This document shows, piece by piece, positions 17,498-26,270 of a DNA stretch of 64,000 bases (position 1 is its first letter; every line of letters starts with the position of its first letter). Below the pieces are notes generated by a model that saw only the letters and a list, made by a program, of their open reading frames with translations, was not told the origin of the DNA and did no database searches. Location of the stretch: contig CAYOLV010000004.1 of assembly GCA_964404895.1 (NCBI GenBank), positions 62,001-126,000 on the forward strand, read 5' to 3'. A program made the position numbers and the translations under genes. Origin of the DNA: JBGSUZ01 sp964404895. Its GTDB lineage: Bacteria; Bacillota; Clostridia; Peptostreptococcales; Acidaminobacteraceae.

Positions 17498-17758
17498 TCA
17501 CATTTTATAAATAAACCATTTGCAAGTATCCAATTCGTACTTGAGTGTTATGGTTCTCAAAACGTCATTAATTTCACACTGACACGTATAGACATACATT
17601 CTATTGCCCGCCAACTTTTCAAAATCCCGTTGAATAACTTTGTCTATTTTTACAACTTGTTTCTGCCCTTCTTCATTGGTCAGTCTCAATCGGATGGGGC
17701 TTGGAACCCCTTCGTCAAATAAACATAACAATTCAACTTCTTGATTGATCACTTTCAT
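17498..17758 (-). CDS. small conserved protein co-transcribed with the Y-family polymerase
   Basis: 86 residues, no membrane segments, no recognised fold. Notable segments are LLCLFDEGVPSPIRLRL, VVKIDKVIQRDFEKLAGNRMYVYTCQ and a C-terminal LKYELDTCKWFIYKM. I believe similar small proteins accompany Y-family polymerase genes in other Clostridia, but cannot verify this. The ATG at 17758 follows AGAAGGTG; the GTG nine bases earlier overlaps that site. It starts 13 bases after the polymerase stop, so it should be SOS-induced with it. Confidence 0.7.
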   Translation of the reverse strand: MKVINQEVELLCLFDEGVPSPIRLRLTNEEGQKQVVKIDKVIQRDFEKLAGNRMYVYTCQCEINDVLRTITLKYELDTCKWFIYKM

Positions 17759-17770
17759 TTCTTTCACCTT

Positions 17771-19024
17771 CTACAATAAACTGCTCATGAGTGGATAATC
17801 GTCCTCTGGTAGACCTCCGGCGATGGGTTTAATACCGCTGTGTAGAAAACAGCTCCGAATAACTGCTTTATTGTCGTACCTAAGCCGCAATTGATCAATA
17901 GTGACATCTAATTTTCTCTGTTTTTCTAAACCTTCACTCTCCTCAAATAAATTCATTTGGAGAAAGTCATTGGTACATAGTTCAGAAACGTGAACCCCTA
18001 AATGCCGAATCCCTTCACCCTTCCAAGACTCATCAAATAATGCTTTGGCATATTCATAAATCTGCCGCGTAGAGTCTGTTGGGGTATAAAATTTTCTCTG
18101 ATGGCTATAGTGTTCAAATTCACTGGTTTTAATGCTCACAGAAACCAGCATGGCACACATGCCTATATTTCTCAGCCTCATGGCCACCATTTCTGACAGA
18201 CTCATCAAAATTAAGTGGGCTTCCCTTGGATTGTCCACATCATAGGCAATGGTCGTTGAATTTCCTACCCCTTTGACTGGCGGCCCACTGTTTTTTTGGA
18301 CTTGGGAATCTTCTAAACCGTTGGCATACTGCCAAATGAGTCTCCCGTGAGACTTTAAATTATATTCTAAAAGTTTGATGTCATAATTGGCAAGTTCCCC
18401 GATGGTGTAAATGTTCATTTTTCTCAGTTTTGGCACAGTAGCCCGACCTACCATAAATAACTCTTCCACGGGCAGGGGCCATAGCTTTTCTTCTATTTCC
18501 TCTGGCCAAAGGGTTGAAACCCCATCAGGTTTTTTAAGTTCTCCCCCCATTTTTGCAAGGAGTTTGTTGCTGCTGATGCCTATGCTCACAGTAAAACCCA
18601 ATTCTCTTTTAATTCTTTCTCTAATCTCATTGGCAGTTTCAACAGGGTCAGGGTAAATCCGTTCCATATGAGAAAGATCTAAAAAGCACTCGTCTACACT
18701 GTACCGTTGGACTTTCTCGGAATACTCTTTCAAAATGTCTACCATACTGTTGCTGCACTTCATATAGAGATTATAATTGGGCGGAACCACCATTAAATTA
18801 GGGCATTTTCTAAAAGCCGCCACCAAAGTTTCACCTGTTTGAATTTTATAAGGCTTGGCGGGACCGCTTTTCGCCAAAATAATGCCACTGCGTTTTTTAG
18901 GGTCTCCGCCAACGGCACTGGGAATTGTTCTAAGGTCTAATTTCGCTCCATGTTGAAGTCTATAAACAGCTTCCCAGCTTAAATAGGCGCTATTCACGTC
19001 CACATGGAATATAATTTTCCTCAC
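17771..19024 (-). CDS. Y-family (translesion) DNA polymerase, DinB/UmuC type
   Basis: 417 residues. The N-terminal palm starts RKIIFHVDVNSAYLSWEA with the first catalytic Asp. YSVDECFLDLS holds the second acidic pair, and SIGISSNKLLAKMGGELKKPDG is the conserved thumb/finger segment. LWPLPVEELFMVGRATVPKLRKMNIYTIGELA is the HhH element, followed by the little-finger domain. It copies past damaged bases during the SOS response. A GTG start at 19024 best fits the GAGGGTGAT ribosome site; the ATG at 19030 lies inside that site. The promoter carries a LexA box, and the small gene at 17498 is downstream in the same operon. Confidence 0.93.
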   Translation of the reverse strand: MRKIIFHVDVNSAYLSWEAVYRLQHGAKLDLRTIPSAVGGDPKKRSGIILAKSGPAKPYKIQTGETLVAAFRKCPNLMVVPPNYNLYMKCSNSMVDILKEYSEKVQRYSVDECFLDLSHMERIYPDPVETANEIRERIKRELGFTVSIGISSNKLLAKMGGELKKPDGVSTLWPEEIEEKLWPLPVEELFMVGRATVPKLRKMNIYTIGELANYDIKLLEYNLKSHGRLIWQYANGLEDSQVQKNSGPPVKGVGNSTTIAYDVDNPREAHLILMSLSEMVAMRLRNIGMCAMLVSVSIKTSEFEHYSHQRKFYTPTDSTRQIYEYAKALFDESWKGEGIRHLGVHVSELCTNDFLQMNLFEESEGLEKQRKLDVTIDQLRLRYDNKAVIRSCFLHSGIKPIAGGLPEDDYPLMSSLL

Positions 19025-19046
19025 AACCATCACCCTCTTTATTAAT

Positions 19047-19075
19047 ATTATACAGAACATATGTTCGATTGTAAA
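19047..19075 (-). promoter_or_regulatory. sigma-A promoter of the polymerase operon
   Basis: On the minus strand, TTTACA (19070-19075) and a perfect TATAAT (19047-19052) are separated by 17 bases. The spacer is almost wholly occupied by the LexA box. Confidence 0.85.
19054..19067 (-). promoter_or_regulatory. LexA (SOS) box
   Basis: CGAACATATGTTCT on the minus strand matches the Gram-positive LexA/DinR consensus CGAAC-N4-GTTCG at 9 of 10 fixed positions. It lies between the -35 and -10 boxes, so LexA bound here would block RNA polymerase. Confidence 0.9.
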
Positions 19076-19077
19076 CT

Positions 19078-19112
19078 AAAAAATATCCCCTGTTTTTTGA
19101 CAACAGAGGATA
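19078..19112 (-). terminator. intrinsic terminator of the SRAP gene
   Basis: TATCCTCTGTT pairs with AACAGGGGATA (one G-T) and is followed by six T on the minus strand, just after the SRAP stop. It probably closes the whole amino-sugar operon. Confidence 0.85.
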
Positions 19113-19115
19113 AAT

Positions 19116-19697
19116 TTATTTAAAAAAGGTCATCTGAATTTCTGGGTCTAATCGTTTATATTGAGGTTTCTGACTCAAAAGGGCTCTGTAAGCCTGTTCT
19201 CGTTCCCCTTCCAGCCAAGTAGAAATAAGGTCTTCACTTATGGCTACAGGCATTCTGGGGTGGTATTTTTGAACATCTCCAAAAGCGTCCATGGTGATTA
19301 TGGTCACCTTGTCATTTTCAAAATCAGACTCAAACAAACCTGCTAAATAGAGAATTTCTCCACTTCCAAAAGTGTGCATCACTTTTTTATGGCCTATGGT
19401 CTCAGGTTCATAAAAAGAGGTGGCCGGAATGATACACCGATTATCTGCAATCTTTGAGTATCTCTGTTTTTGAAGAATGGTCTCACTTCTGGCATTAATC
19501 AGCGGTTTATTCTCAGGAAAACCCTTTAGGCCCCACTTCATTTTTTTCGCCACATTGCCACTTTCTTGGTGTATGACAACGGGAACTTGATCGGTTGGTC
19601 TAAAATCTCTTTTATCGATGACGATACTTCGTTCAAAAATCATTAATTTGTTATAGACTTCATCAAAATCCGCATCAAAGAGAAATCTTCCACACAT
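19116..19697 (-). CDS. SRAP family protein (YedK/HMCES type)
   Basis: 193 residues. Proteins of this family crosslink to abasic sites in single-stranded DNA through the N-terminal Cys2. That cysteine is present in MCGRFLF once Met is removed, which also fixes the start at 19697. Other conserved positions are Asn in PLINARSETI, Glu in SFYEPE and His in HPRMPVAI. The gene starts 48 bases after ptsI, so it may be read as the tail of the sugar operon. It is also next to the SOS polymerase, a more likely functional link. I see no LexA box in front of it. Confidence 0.93.
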   Translation of the reverse strand: MCGRFLFDADFDEVYNKLMIFERSIVIDKRDFRPTDQVPVVIHQESGNVAKKMKWGLKGFPENKPLINARSETILQKQRYSKIADNRCIIPATSFYEPETIGHKKVMHTFGSGEILYLAGLFESDFENDKVTIITMDAFGDVQKYHPRMPVAISEDLISTWLEGEREQAYRALLSQKPQYKRLDPEIQMTFFK

Positions 19698-19745
19698 AAG
19701 CAAGCGCCCGCCTTTCTCACTCTAATTAAAATGCAAAACCATTCC

Positions 19746-21443
19746 CTAAGAAAGGTGCTCCAAAATATATGCCTCCACAGACTGTGGGTCAGGCAAATTA
19801 AGCACGGTTTCCACATGGGCTTCCATTTCAGATAAGCTAAGTCTCTGAATGAGAGCCCTTCCACTGAGTATCTTTGAAGGGTTCATGCTGAATTCTTCCA
19901 GACCCATGCCCAGTAGCAGTGGCATCATTTTAGGGTTTCCCGCCGCTTCACCGCACATTCCCACCCAAATACCCGCTTTTTTGCCTGCTTGAATGACTTG
20001 GTAGATGAGTCTGAGAACTGCAGGGTGATAAGGGGTGTATAGCTCTGCAATGTCTTGGTTCATTCGGTCAACAGCTATAGTATATTGGATTAAATCGTTT
20101 GTGCCAATACTGAAAAAGTCTACTTCTTTTGCCAGTACATCTGCCATAATGGCGGCAGATGGGATTTCTATCATAATACCCAACTGGTAGGTTTGAGTAA
20201 ACTCAATATTTTCTGATGTCAATTCTGCTTTGCAGGTCTCAATGATCTTTTTAGCCTCTCTTATTTCTGTAATGCCTGAAATCATTGGGAGCATGATTCT
20301 TAAATTACCAAAGACCCCTGCTCTGAGCAGTGCCTTGATTTGGGTTTTAAATACGGCTTCATTTTTCAAGCAATAGCGGATAGCTCTGAATCCCAAAAAT
20401 GGATTTTCTTCCCTAGGAATATTTAAGTAAGGTAGATTTTTGTCGCCGCCTACATCCAGTGTGCGTATAACGACTGGTTTGCCCTCCATGCCCTCTAAAA
20501 CAGCTTTATAGGCTTCAAATTGCTCTGCTTCACTGGGTAGATTTTTTCGGTCCATGTAGAGGAATTCACTTCTGAACAGACCAATGCCCTCCCCATCGTT
20601 TTCAAAGACGTGTACCATATCTTTGACGCCGCCTATATTACAGGCAAGTTCTACCCTGTGACCGTCTTTTGTCACGCTGTGTTGACCTTTCATGGCCTTA
20701 AGGGCTTCCTTTTTCTGTTGCTGGGCGGCCATTCTTTCTTTAAGATCAGTGACCACAGTCTCGTCTGGGTTCACATAGACTTGTCCTAAGTCCCCATCCA
20801 TGGCGAGGAAGTCTCCGTCTTTTATATTTTCAATTTTCGACCCAAGTCCTACAATAGCTGGAATGCCAATGGTTCTCGCCATTATGGCAGAGTGAGAAGT
20901 GGTTCCGCCTATTTCCGTTACAAAACCCAGTACCTTGTCTCGGTCAATTTTAGCGGTATCTGAAGGACTCAAGTCCTCTGCGACTAAAATAATGCCTTTT
21001 TCCGTAAAATCAACTTCCTTTATGCCTAGCAATTTGCGAATCAATCGGTCAGACACATCTTTTAAGTCTGCTGCCCGCCCTCGCAAATATTCGTCTTCAA
21101 TGGCTGAAAACATGGCAATAAAACCATCTGCTACGGTTTTGACTGCAAAGGGCGCAGAATCTCCCGACAGAATTTGTGCCTCTATTTGACTGATAAATTC
21201 AGGATCTTCCAACATCATTAAATGGGCTTCAAAAATCATAGCCTCTGAGTTGCCTAAGCTTTCTCTGGTTTTGCCAATGGTGAGTTGAATCTCCTTCGCA
21301 GCCTCACACAAGCCTTGTTTGAATCGACTTTTTTCTGCTTCAACTGTTCCTAAAGGTGCTTTCTCTATGGTCATTACTGGTTTTTTCAGTACTCTTGCCT
21401 TACCAATGGCAATTCCCGGTGATGCGCCGATTCCCACTTCCAT
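19746..21443 (-). CDS. ptsI: PTS enzyme I
   Basis: 565 residues, the full length of the family. It takes phosphate from phosphoenolpyruvate and passes it to HPr. The phospho-histidine site GGTTSHSAIMARTIGIPAIVG, the PEP-binding LFRSEFLYMDR and VGMCGEAAG segments and the domain order are intact. The ATG at 21443 follows GGAGAG. Unusually for Firmicutes, ptsI is not next to ptsH: it sits at the far end of the amino-sugar operon whose first gene is ptsH (28904). Confidence 0.97.
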   Translation of the reverse strand: MEVGIGASPGIAIGKARVLKKPVMTIEKAPLGTVEAEKSRFKQGLCEAAKEIQLTIGKTRESLGNSEAMIFEAHLMMLEDPEFISQIEAQILSGDSAPFAVKTVADGFIAMFSAIEDEYLRGRAADLKDVSDRLIRKLLGIKEVDFTEKGIILVAEDLSPSDTAKIDRDKVLGFVTEIGGTTSHSAIMARTIGIPAIVGLGSKIENIKDGDFLAMDGDLGQVYVNPDETVVTDLKERMAAQQQKKEALKAMKGQHSVTKDGHRVELACNIGGVKDMVHVFENDGEGIGLFRSEFLYMDRKNLPSEAEQFEAYKAVLEGMEGKPVVIRTLDVGGDKNLPYLNIPREENPFLGFRAIRYCLKNEAVFKTQIKALLRAGVFGNLRIMLPMISGITEIREAKKIIETCKAELTSENIEFTQTYQLGIMIEIPSAAIMADVLAKEVDFFSIGTNDLIQYTIAVDRMNQDIAELYTPYHPAVLRLIYQVIQAGKKAGIWVGMCGEAAGNPKMMPLLLGMGLEEFSMNPSKILSGRALIQRLSLSEMEAHVETVLNLPDPQSVEAYILEHLS

Positions 21444-21460
21444 GCCACCGCTCTCCGTTT

Positions 21461-22228
21461 CTATTCAATATGGATATAATTCTCCTCTGATGGTGCGTGA
21501 TTCAACAACTCACTGGCCGCGCCTTCATCTAATATCACCGTTACATCTGGGTGAATTTGAAGGACTGAGGCTGGAAGTTCTGGGTGAATATCCCCGTAAA
21601 TCATTTGATGAATGGTTCCCGCTTTCTCTTTGCCACTGGCCAGCAGTACAATTTTCTTGGCGTGCATAATGGTCTTAATGCCCATGGAAATAGCCGTTTT
21701 AGGCACTTGCTCTTCACTGGCGAAAAATCTGGCGTTAGCCTTAATGGTATCTTCATCCAGTTCTACCAAATGGGTACTGGCTTCAAACTTTAAATCCGGC
21801 TCATTAAAGCCAATGTGTCCGTTTCGGCCTATGCCTAAGAGTTGCAGGTCAATACCGCCTTTTTTTCTAATGTCGATTTCATATTGTCGGCACTCAGACG
21901 GGATATCTTTCGTTACCCCCGACGGAATGTGGACGTTTTCCCTGTTAATATCTACAAATTTGAACAACTCTTCATTCATAAAGTGGATGTAGCTCTGATC
22001 CGAATGGACATCCAGCCCCACATACTCGTCTAAATTGAACGTGGTAACTCTGGAAAAACTAATCAGCCCGTCAGCATACATCTGCTTAAGGTATTTATAA
22101 GTTCCTATAGGGGTAGAACCTGTGGCTAGACCCAACACGCTGTCAGGCTTCATAATCAGTTGTCCCGCAATGATATGGGCAGCTTTTTTACTTAAATCCT
22201 CATAATCTTTGGCTATAATAATTCGCAT
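21461..22228 (-). CDS. nagB: glucosamine-6-phosphate deaminase
   Basis: 255 residues. It converts glucosamine-6-phosphate to fructose-6-phosphate and ammonia. Visible signatures are GLATGSTPIGTYK (phosphate loop), FNLDEYVGL with the catalytic Asp, and the family pattern LLGIGRNGHIGFNEP. The start at 22228 follows AAGGAG. It lies 19 bases after nagA. Confidence 0.96.
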   Translation of the reverse strand: MRIIIAKDYEDLSKKAAHIIAGQLIMKPDSVLGLATGSTPIGTYKYLKQMYADGLISFSRVTTFNLDEYVGLDVHSDQSYIHFMNEELFKFVDINRENVHIPSGVTKDIPSECRQYEIDIRKKGGIDLQLLGIGRNGHIGFNEPDLKFEASTHLVELDEDTIKANARFFASEEQVPKTAISMGIKTIMHAKKIVLLASGKEKAGTIHQMIYGDIHPELPASVLQIHPDVTVILDEGAASELLNHAPSEENYIHIE

Positions 22229-22247
22229 GGTCTGCTCCTTGTTTTTC

Positions 22248-23384
22248 TTATAAACTGTAGACCCAATCACCATCTACTAGGGTGTGTGTCAGTGCCATAT
22301 CCTCATTTAATAAGACGAGATCGGCTTGATACCCCTCTTGAATTCTGCCTAATTTTGACTCTCCCAGAAGATCTGCAGGGTTGCCGCTTAACATGGCGCT
22401 GACCTTGACAATGTCCAGTCCATTGGTGCCCAGCATATGTCTGAGGGCTTTGTCTTGGGTGAGAATAGAGCCTGCCAATGTGCCATTTTCAAGCCTTGCA
22501 TCCTGTTCCCCCACAACGACCCTTTGACCGCCTAGGTCGTAGTTGCCCTGTTTCATACACTGACCTTTCATGGCGTCTGTAATCAAAATCATCCGTTCTG
22601 AACCTTTCAGTTTATAAATCAGCTCATACAAATCAGGGTGCACGTGTACATTGTCTGCAATCAGTTCGGTGTACACATCTGTAAGAAGGGCCGCCCCTAC
22701 CAAACCTGGGTCTCTGTGATGAAGCCCTGTCATGGCGTTGAACAAATGGGTCACGCTGTTAGCCCCCGAGTGAATGGCTTGTCTTGCACAGTCGTAAGTG
22801 CAAGTGCTGTGACCTAGGGAAATCCCTATTCCTAGTTGTCTGGCGGCCTTAATAAAAGCCCCTTCTGGGTCAGTTTCCGGTGCTAGGGTAATCAATTTCA
22901 GCACATCTTGGTAAGCTTTCAGCACCTGAATGTCTGGCAGACAAATATGTGACTCGAGGTGAGCCCCTTTAGCCTTCGCATGGATGAAGGGGCCTTCCAT
23001 ATGAGCACCTAGGAGTTTAGCGCCTTTATTTTTTAGAGGCATCTGCAATCTTATTTGTTCCAAAGCCCCTAAAATCTGATCCCACGGCATGGTCATTGTA
23101 GTACCTAGGAAACTGGTTGTCCCTGTTTGGACAAGGCTTTCCCTAATCCTTGTCAAGGACTCCGCCGTGGCATCCATCACATCAAACCCAGCAGAGCCGT
23201 GAATGTGTATGTCTATAAACCCAGGCAGCAAATATTCTGCCTTTAGGGGCATGACTTCAATGGAATTGAGGTCTACGTTAGACTGAGGCACAACGGCTGC
23301 TATCTTTCCCTTGTCTATTAGCAGCCCATGTCCCTCTAATATTTCATTTTTTAAAACGATTTTTTTTGCAAGCAAGGCTTTCAT
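22248..23384 (-). CDS. nagA: N-acetylglucosamine-6-phosphate deacetylase
   Basis: 378 residues of the amidohydrolase fold. It removes acetate from GlcNAc-6-phosphate. Metal and catalytic positions are HIHGSAGFDVMD, HMEGPFI, LGHSTCTYD, HLFNAMTG and LITDAMKG. Its ribosome site (GAGGAG) is part of the last copy of an 18-bp repeat at 23395-23444. The gene feeds NagB, encoded directly downstream. Confidence 0.96.
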   Translation of the reverse strand: MKALLAKKIVLKNEILEGHGLLIDKGKIAAVVPQSNVDLNSIEVMPLKAEYLLPGFIDIHIHGSAGFDVMDATAESLTRIRESLVQTGTTSFLGTTMTMPWDQILGALEQIRLQMPLKNKGAKLLGAHMEGPFIHAKAKGAHLESHICLPDIQVLKAYQDVLKLITLAPETDPEGAFIKAARQLGIGISLGHSTCTYDCARQAIHSGANSVTHLFNAMTGLHHRDPGLVGAALLTDVYTELIADNVHVHPDLYELIYKLKGSERMILITDAMKGQCMKQGNYDLGGQRVVVGEQDARLENGTLAGSILTQDKALRHMLGTNGLDIVKVSAMLSGNPADLLGESKLGRIQEGYQADLVLLNEDMALTHTLVDGDWVYSL

Positions 23385-23394
23385 GGAAAAACTC

Positions 23395-23444
23395 CTCTAT
23401 TCCTTTTCCGTTCTCTATTCCTTTTCAGCCCTCTATTCCTTTTC
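23395..23444 (-). repeat. three tandem copies of an 18-bp unit at the mupG-nagA junction
   Basis: GAAAAGGAATAGAG occurs three times on the minus strand with an exact 18-base period (blocks at 23431, 23413 and 23395). The first copy contains the mupG stop codon and the last supplies the nagA ribosome site. Each copy carries its own AAGGA and TAG, so the junction seems to have been copied twice by slippage. Confidence 0.9.
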
Positions 23445-24527
23445 ATAAGGAACAAACTTAAAATGCTGCCAAGGCTCAATTTGATCTAGAAGGAAGCGTT
23501 CTGCCTCAATCACTCTGGCAATGATATTGGTCTTTCCCGTGTTGGTCATAGACAATTTTGCGATTTGAAGTTCCCCTGCATACCGTTCGTATAAGGAACT
23601 TTCAATTAACACATCGCCGGAGGCTATATCGCCACTATTTCTTGGGTTGAAATAATGCCCCTTGTATTTGACCCTGCTCTGAGTTGAGCGAATCACATAG
23701 TCGGAAACGTCCCCTCTATTAAAATGAGCTTCATTAAAGAGAATTGCGTTTTCTACAGGGTCTAATGCTGTGACAAGTTCCACTTGCAGTTCCAATAAAT
23801 CTTTATTGATTTGAGACAATTTTCTCAGTTCTGCTTCTGAGGCAAAGGCGTTGCCAATAATCACGTCGTCAATGAGTCCCGTATTGAAAAGGTCTTTTGC
23901 CTGTATTTCAATGGGCAAATCTCTATGGGCTTCAAGGGTGCACAGGCCTTCATTCACAGGCCAAGGGCCATGATCTGCTGCGTGACTGCTGATAAAGGCG
24001 GCGGTACGGAGGCCTAAGTTTTTAAACTGCTCTGAACATTTGAGAAAATGGGAGCGGGACAGTCCTGTGTATCTGTGAGGGTAAAAATTGTGACAGCCGA
24101 TGAGATTGGCTTTATTGGCTTGGTAAGACAAAATATTGTCCACATATTTAGTGCCATTACTCATGTTCAGCTCAATTTTAAGACCTGATGGGTGATGGGT
24201 CATGAAGGACTCTTCTTGTCCTGAGAAACCCAGATCCAAGCGTATCCCCCAAAGACCTAAGTCTTTGAAAAATTCCAGTTCTTCATAGCCAATGCCCATC
24301 TTTTTAAAGACATCTGGGGAGACGTCTGAAATGACCTTCATCCCCTTGGCATTTGCTGTATCTAATACCCGTTTAAACTGGGCAAGAATCTCCTCGTTGC
24401 TGCCCTCGGCAGAAATAAAACAGGTGAAAATTCGGGTGAAACCATATCCCGCGGCTCGTTCAATATACGCTAAAATTTCATCAATATTATTTTCATTTGG
24501 ATAGACGGAAATGCCTAAACCTCTCAT
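23433..24527 (-). CDS. mupG: 6-phospho-N-acetylmuramidase MupG (DUF871)
   Basis: 364 residues. The N-terminus RGLGISVYPNENN and the TIM-barrel segment YGFTRIFTCFISAEGSNEE are typical of DUF871, now known as MupG in Staphylococcus. MupG splits MurNAc-6-phosphate-GlcNAc, a disaccharide from cell-wall turnover, into MurNAc-6-phosphate and GlcNAc. The C-terminal domain (from about residue 250) is the second family domain. Its placement beside NagA, NagB, a sugar kinase and a PTS supports a cell-wall sugar pathway. No MurQ etherase is present in the window. Confidence 0.88.
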   Translation of the reverse strand: MRGLGISVYPNENNIDEILAYIERAAGYGFTRIFTCFISAEGSNEEILAQFKRVLDTANAKGMKVISDVSPDVFKKMGIGYEELEFFKDLGLWGIRLDLGFSGQEESFMTHHPSGLKIELNMSNGTKYVDNILSYQANKANLIGCHNFYPHRYTGLSRSHFLKCSEQFKNLGLRTAAFISSHAADHGPWPVNEGLCTLEAHRDLPIEIQAKDLFNTGLIDDVIIGNAFASEAELRKLSQINKDLLELQVELVTALDPVENAILFNEAHFNRGDVSDYVIRSTQSRVKYKGHYFNPRNSGDIASGDVLIESSLYERYAGELQIAKLSMTNTGKTNIIARVIEAERFLLDQIEPWQHFKFVPYEKE

Positions 24528-24579
24528 AAAAGCCTCCCATTAAAAGCTATATATCTCATGTGGTGGTTTTCATAGGGCT

Positions 24580-25863
24580 TTAGCTGTTAATCGCGTAAAT
24601 GTCCTTCACCAGTGCAATTGCTTTTTCAGCATCTCCTACGATTGGATTGTTGATCAGAGCGAGTACCGCTTTGTCTCGGTCTTTTTCCACAATGGCCTCA
24701 ATGGCTAATTTCTCGTAGGCTTTAACCTGAGTCACAATACCATATAAATGATCTGGCATCGGTCCAACAGAAATGCCTCTAGCACCGTAACGGTTCACAA
24801 GGGCGTTGACTTCAACCACAATGTCATTTGGCAAATTGCTGATGGCGCCGTTGTTCATAATATTTACGGGGTGAACTTCATTTTTATCGTTATAGATGGC
24901 ACTGATTAAAGATACTGCTGCATCTGAATAATAAGCGCCGCCTCTGTTTTCAAGTTCTTTAGGTTTAACGCGAAGGTTCAGGTCTTTATAGACTTCAAAT
25001 AAATCCTTTTCAATGGCCATAACTTGTGTAGCACGTGTTCCTGTTGTGTGATAAGCTTCCGTCTCTTCTTTAAGACTCTCTTCTTTTAGGTAGAAATAAC
25101 GGTGATAAGGACAAGGAATCATTTTAAGGGCTTGTAGCAGTTCCGCTGGCCATTTTAAGTCAGGAATATTTTTCATAGTGAAACTTTCCCCGGCAATGAG
25201 TTTCGCAAGGACTTCTTCCGTAATTTCTTTTCCTTCGTAATAAACATGTTTGCCCCATACCAAGTGATTTAAGCCCATGTAGTCGATGTGAACCTTAGCG
25301 GGGTCTAATTCCATAATTTTAGCGATGTTGTTGCGCATGGTAAGAGGAACGTTACATAGACCAATGACCTTGATGTCAGTATGTTTTAAAACGGCTTCAG
25401 TAACCATGCCTGCAGGATTTGTAAAATTGATTAAAAAGGCGTCAGGACAATACTGCTTCATGTCTTTACAGATATCCAAAATAACGGGAATGGTTCTTAA
25501 TGCCTTGGCAAAACCACCTGGTCCAGTTGTTTCTTGTCCAATAATGCCGTGTTTGAGTGGAATTTCTTCGTCGTTTTTACGGGCGTTCAGACCCCCTACA
25601 CGAAGCTGTGTCATGACAAAGTCAGCATCTTTTAGCGCTTCGGCTCTGTCCATGGTGGTATAAAGTACAGTTTCAAGACCTGCCTCTTCCAACATTCTTC
25701 TTGCCAATGCACTTACAATTTCCATTTTTTCTTTTCCAGTTGGCACATCCACTAACCAGATTTCTCTAACCTTCAACTCATCTTTTCGTCTTATAAAACC
25801 ATCTATCAATTCAGGTGTATAACTGCTGCCACCACCAAATACGGCAATCTTTAAAGTTTTCAT
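24580..25863 (-). CDS. GH4 family 6-phospho-glycosidase (6-phospho-beta-glucosidase type)
   Basis: 427 residues. The N-terminal NAD-binding motif IAVFGGGSSYTPELIDG, the NPAGMVTEAV segment and the metal-binding cysteine in IGLCNVPL are hallmarks of glycoside hydrolase family 4, which uses NAD+ and Mn2+. Members such as LicH, CelF and ChbF cut phosphorylated cellobiose or chitobiose produced by a PTS. Next to the IIABC genes it should cut the PTS product; chitobiose-6-phosphate fits the Nag enzymes best. Substrate is inferred from context. Confidence 0.93.
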   Translation of the reverse strand: MKTLKIAVFGGGSSYTPELIDGFIRRKDELKVREIWLVDVPTGKEKMEIVSALARRMLEEAGLETVLYTTMDRAEALKDADFVMTQLRVGGLNARKNDEEIPLKHGIIGQETTGPGGFAKALRTIPVILDICKDMKQYCPDAFLINFTNPAGMVTEAVLKHTDIKVIGLCNVPLTMRNNIAKIMELDPAKVHIDYMGLNHLVWGKHVYYEGKEITEEVLAKLIAGESFTMKNIPDLKWPAELLQALKMIPCPYHRYFYLKEESLKEETEAYHTTGTRATQVMAIEKDLFEVYKDLNLRVKPKELENRGGAYYSDAAVSLISAIYNDKNEVHPVNIMNNGAISNLPNDIVVEVNALVNRYGARGISVGPMPDHLYGIVTQVKAYEKLAIEAIVEKDRDKAVLALINNPIVGDAEKAIALVKDIYAINS

Positions 25864-25886
25864 GAAAGGTCTCCTTTGTTTAGAAA

Positions 25887-26195
25887 TTACTGCTGCAAAC
25901 GGCTATATAGTTCGACAAATTCTTTAGCCAAGTCTTTGAACATAATGGCGTTCATCAAATGGTCTTGGGCGTGAATCAACAAAAGGCTAACTTCTGTCTT
26001 TGTGCCTTGGGCTTCTGTTTGAATCAAAGTGGTTTGCTCTTTATGTGCCAGACTAAGGCGTTCTTCTGCCTGGGCGATTTTTTCTTCTGCTCCGACTTTA
26101 TCCCCTGTTTTGGCTAATTGAATGGCTTCAAACAAAAGGCTTTTTGCATCTCCGCTATGGGTGATGATTTGGAAAATAATCATTTCTAAGTTCAT
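25887..26195 (-). CDS. PTS lactose/cellobiose-type IIA component
   Basis: 102 residues, all helical. The phospho-acceptor segment LLLIHAQDHLMNAIMFKDLA is clear, and the N-terminus MIIFQIITHSGDAKSLLFEA matches the family. It carries phosphate from HPr to IIB. The gene lies between those for IIC and the GH4 glycosidase. Confidence 0.94.
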   Translation of the reverse strand: MNLEMIIFQIITHSGDAKSLLFEAIQLAKTGDKVGAEEKIAQAEERLSLAHKEQTTLIQTEAQGTKTEVSLLLIHAQDHLMNAIMFKDLAKEFVELYSRLQQ

Positions 26196-26270
26196 GTTGT
26201 TTCTCCTTTACGGTCTAGATACAAATTTAGAATGGCAGGCTATTTCCATAACCTGCCCCTTCTTGGCTCT

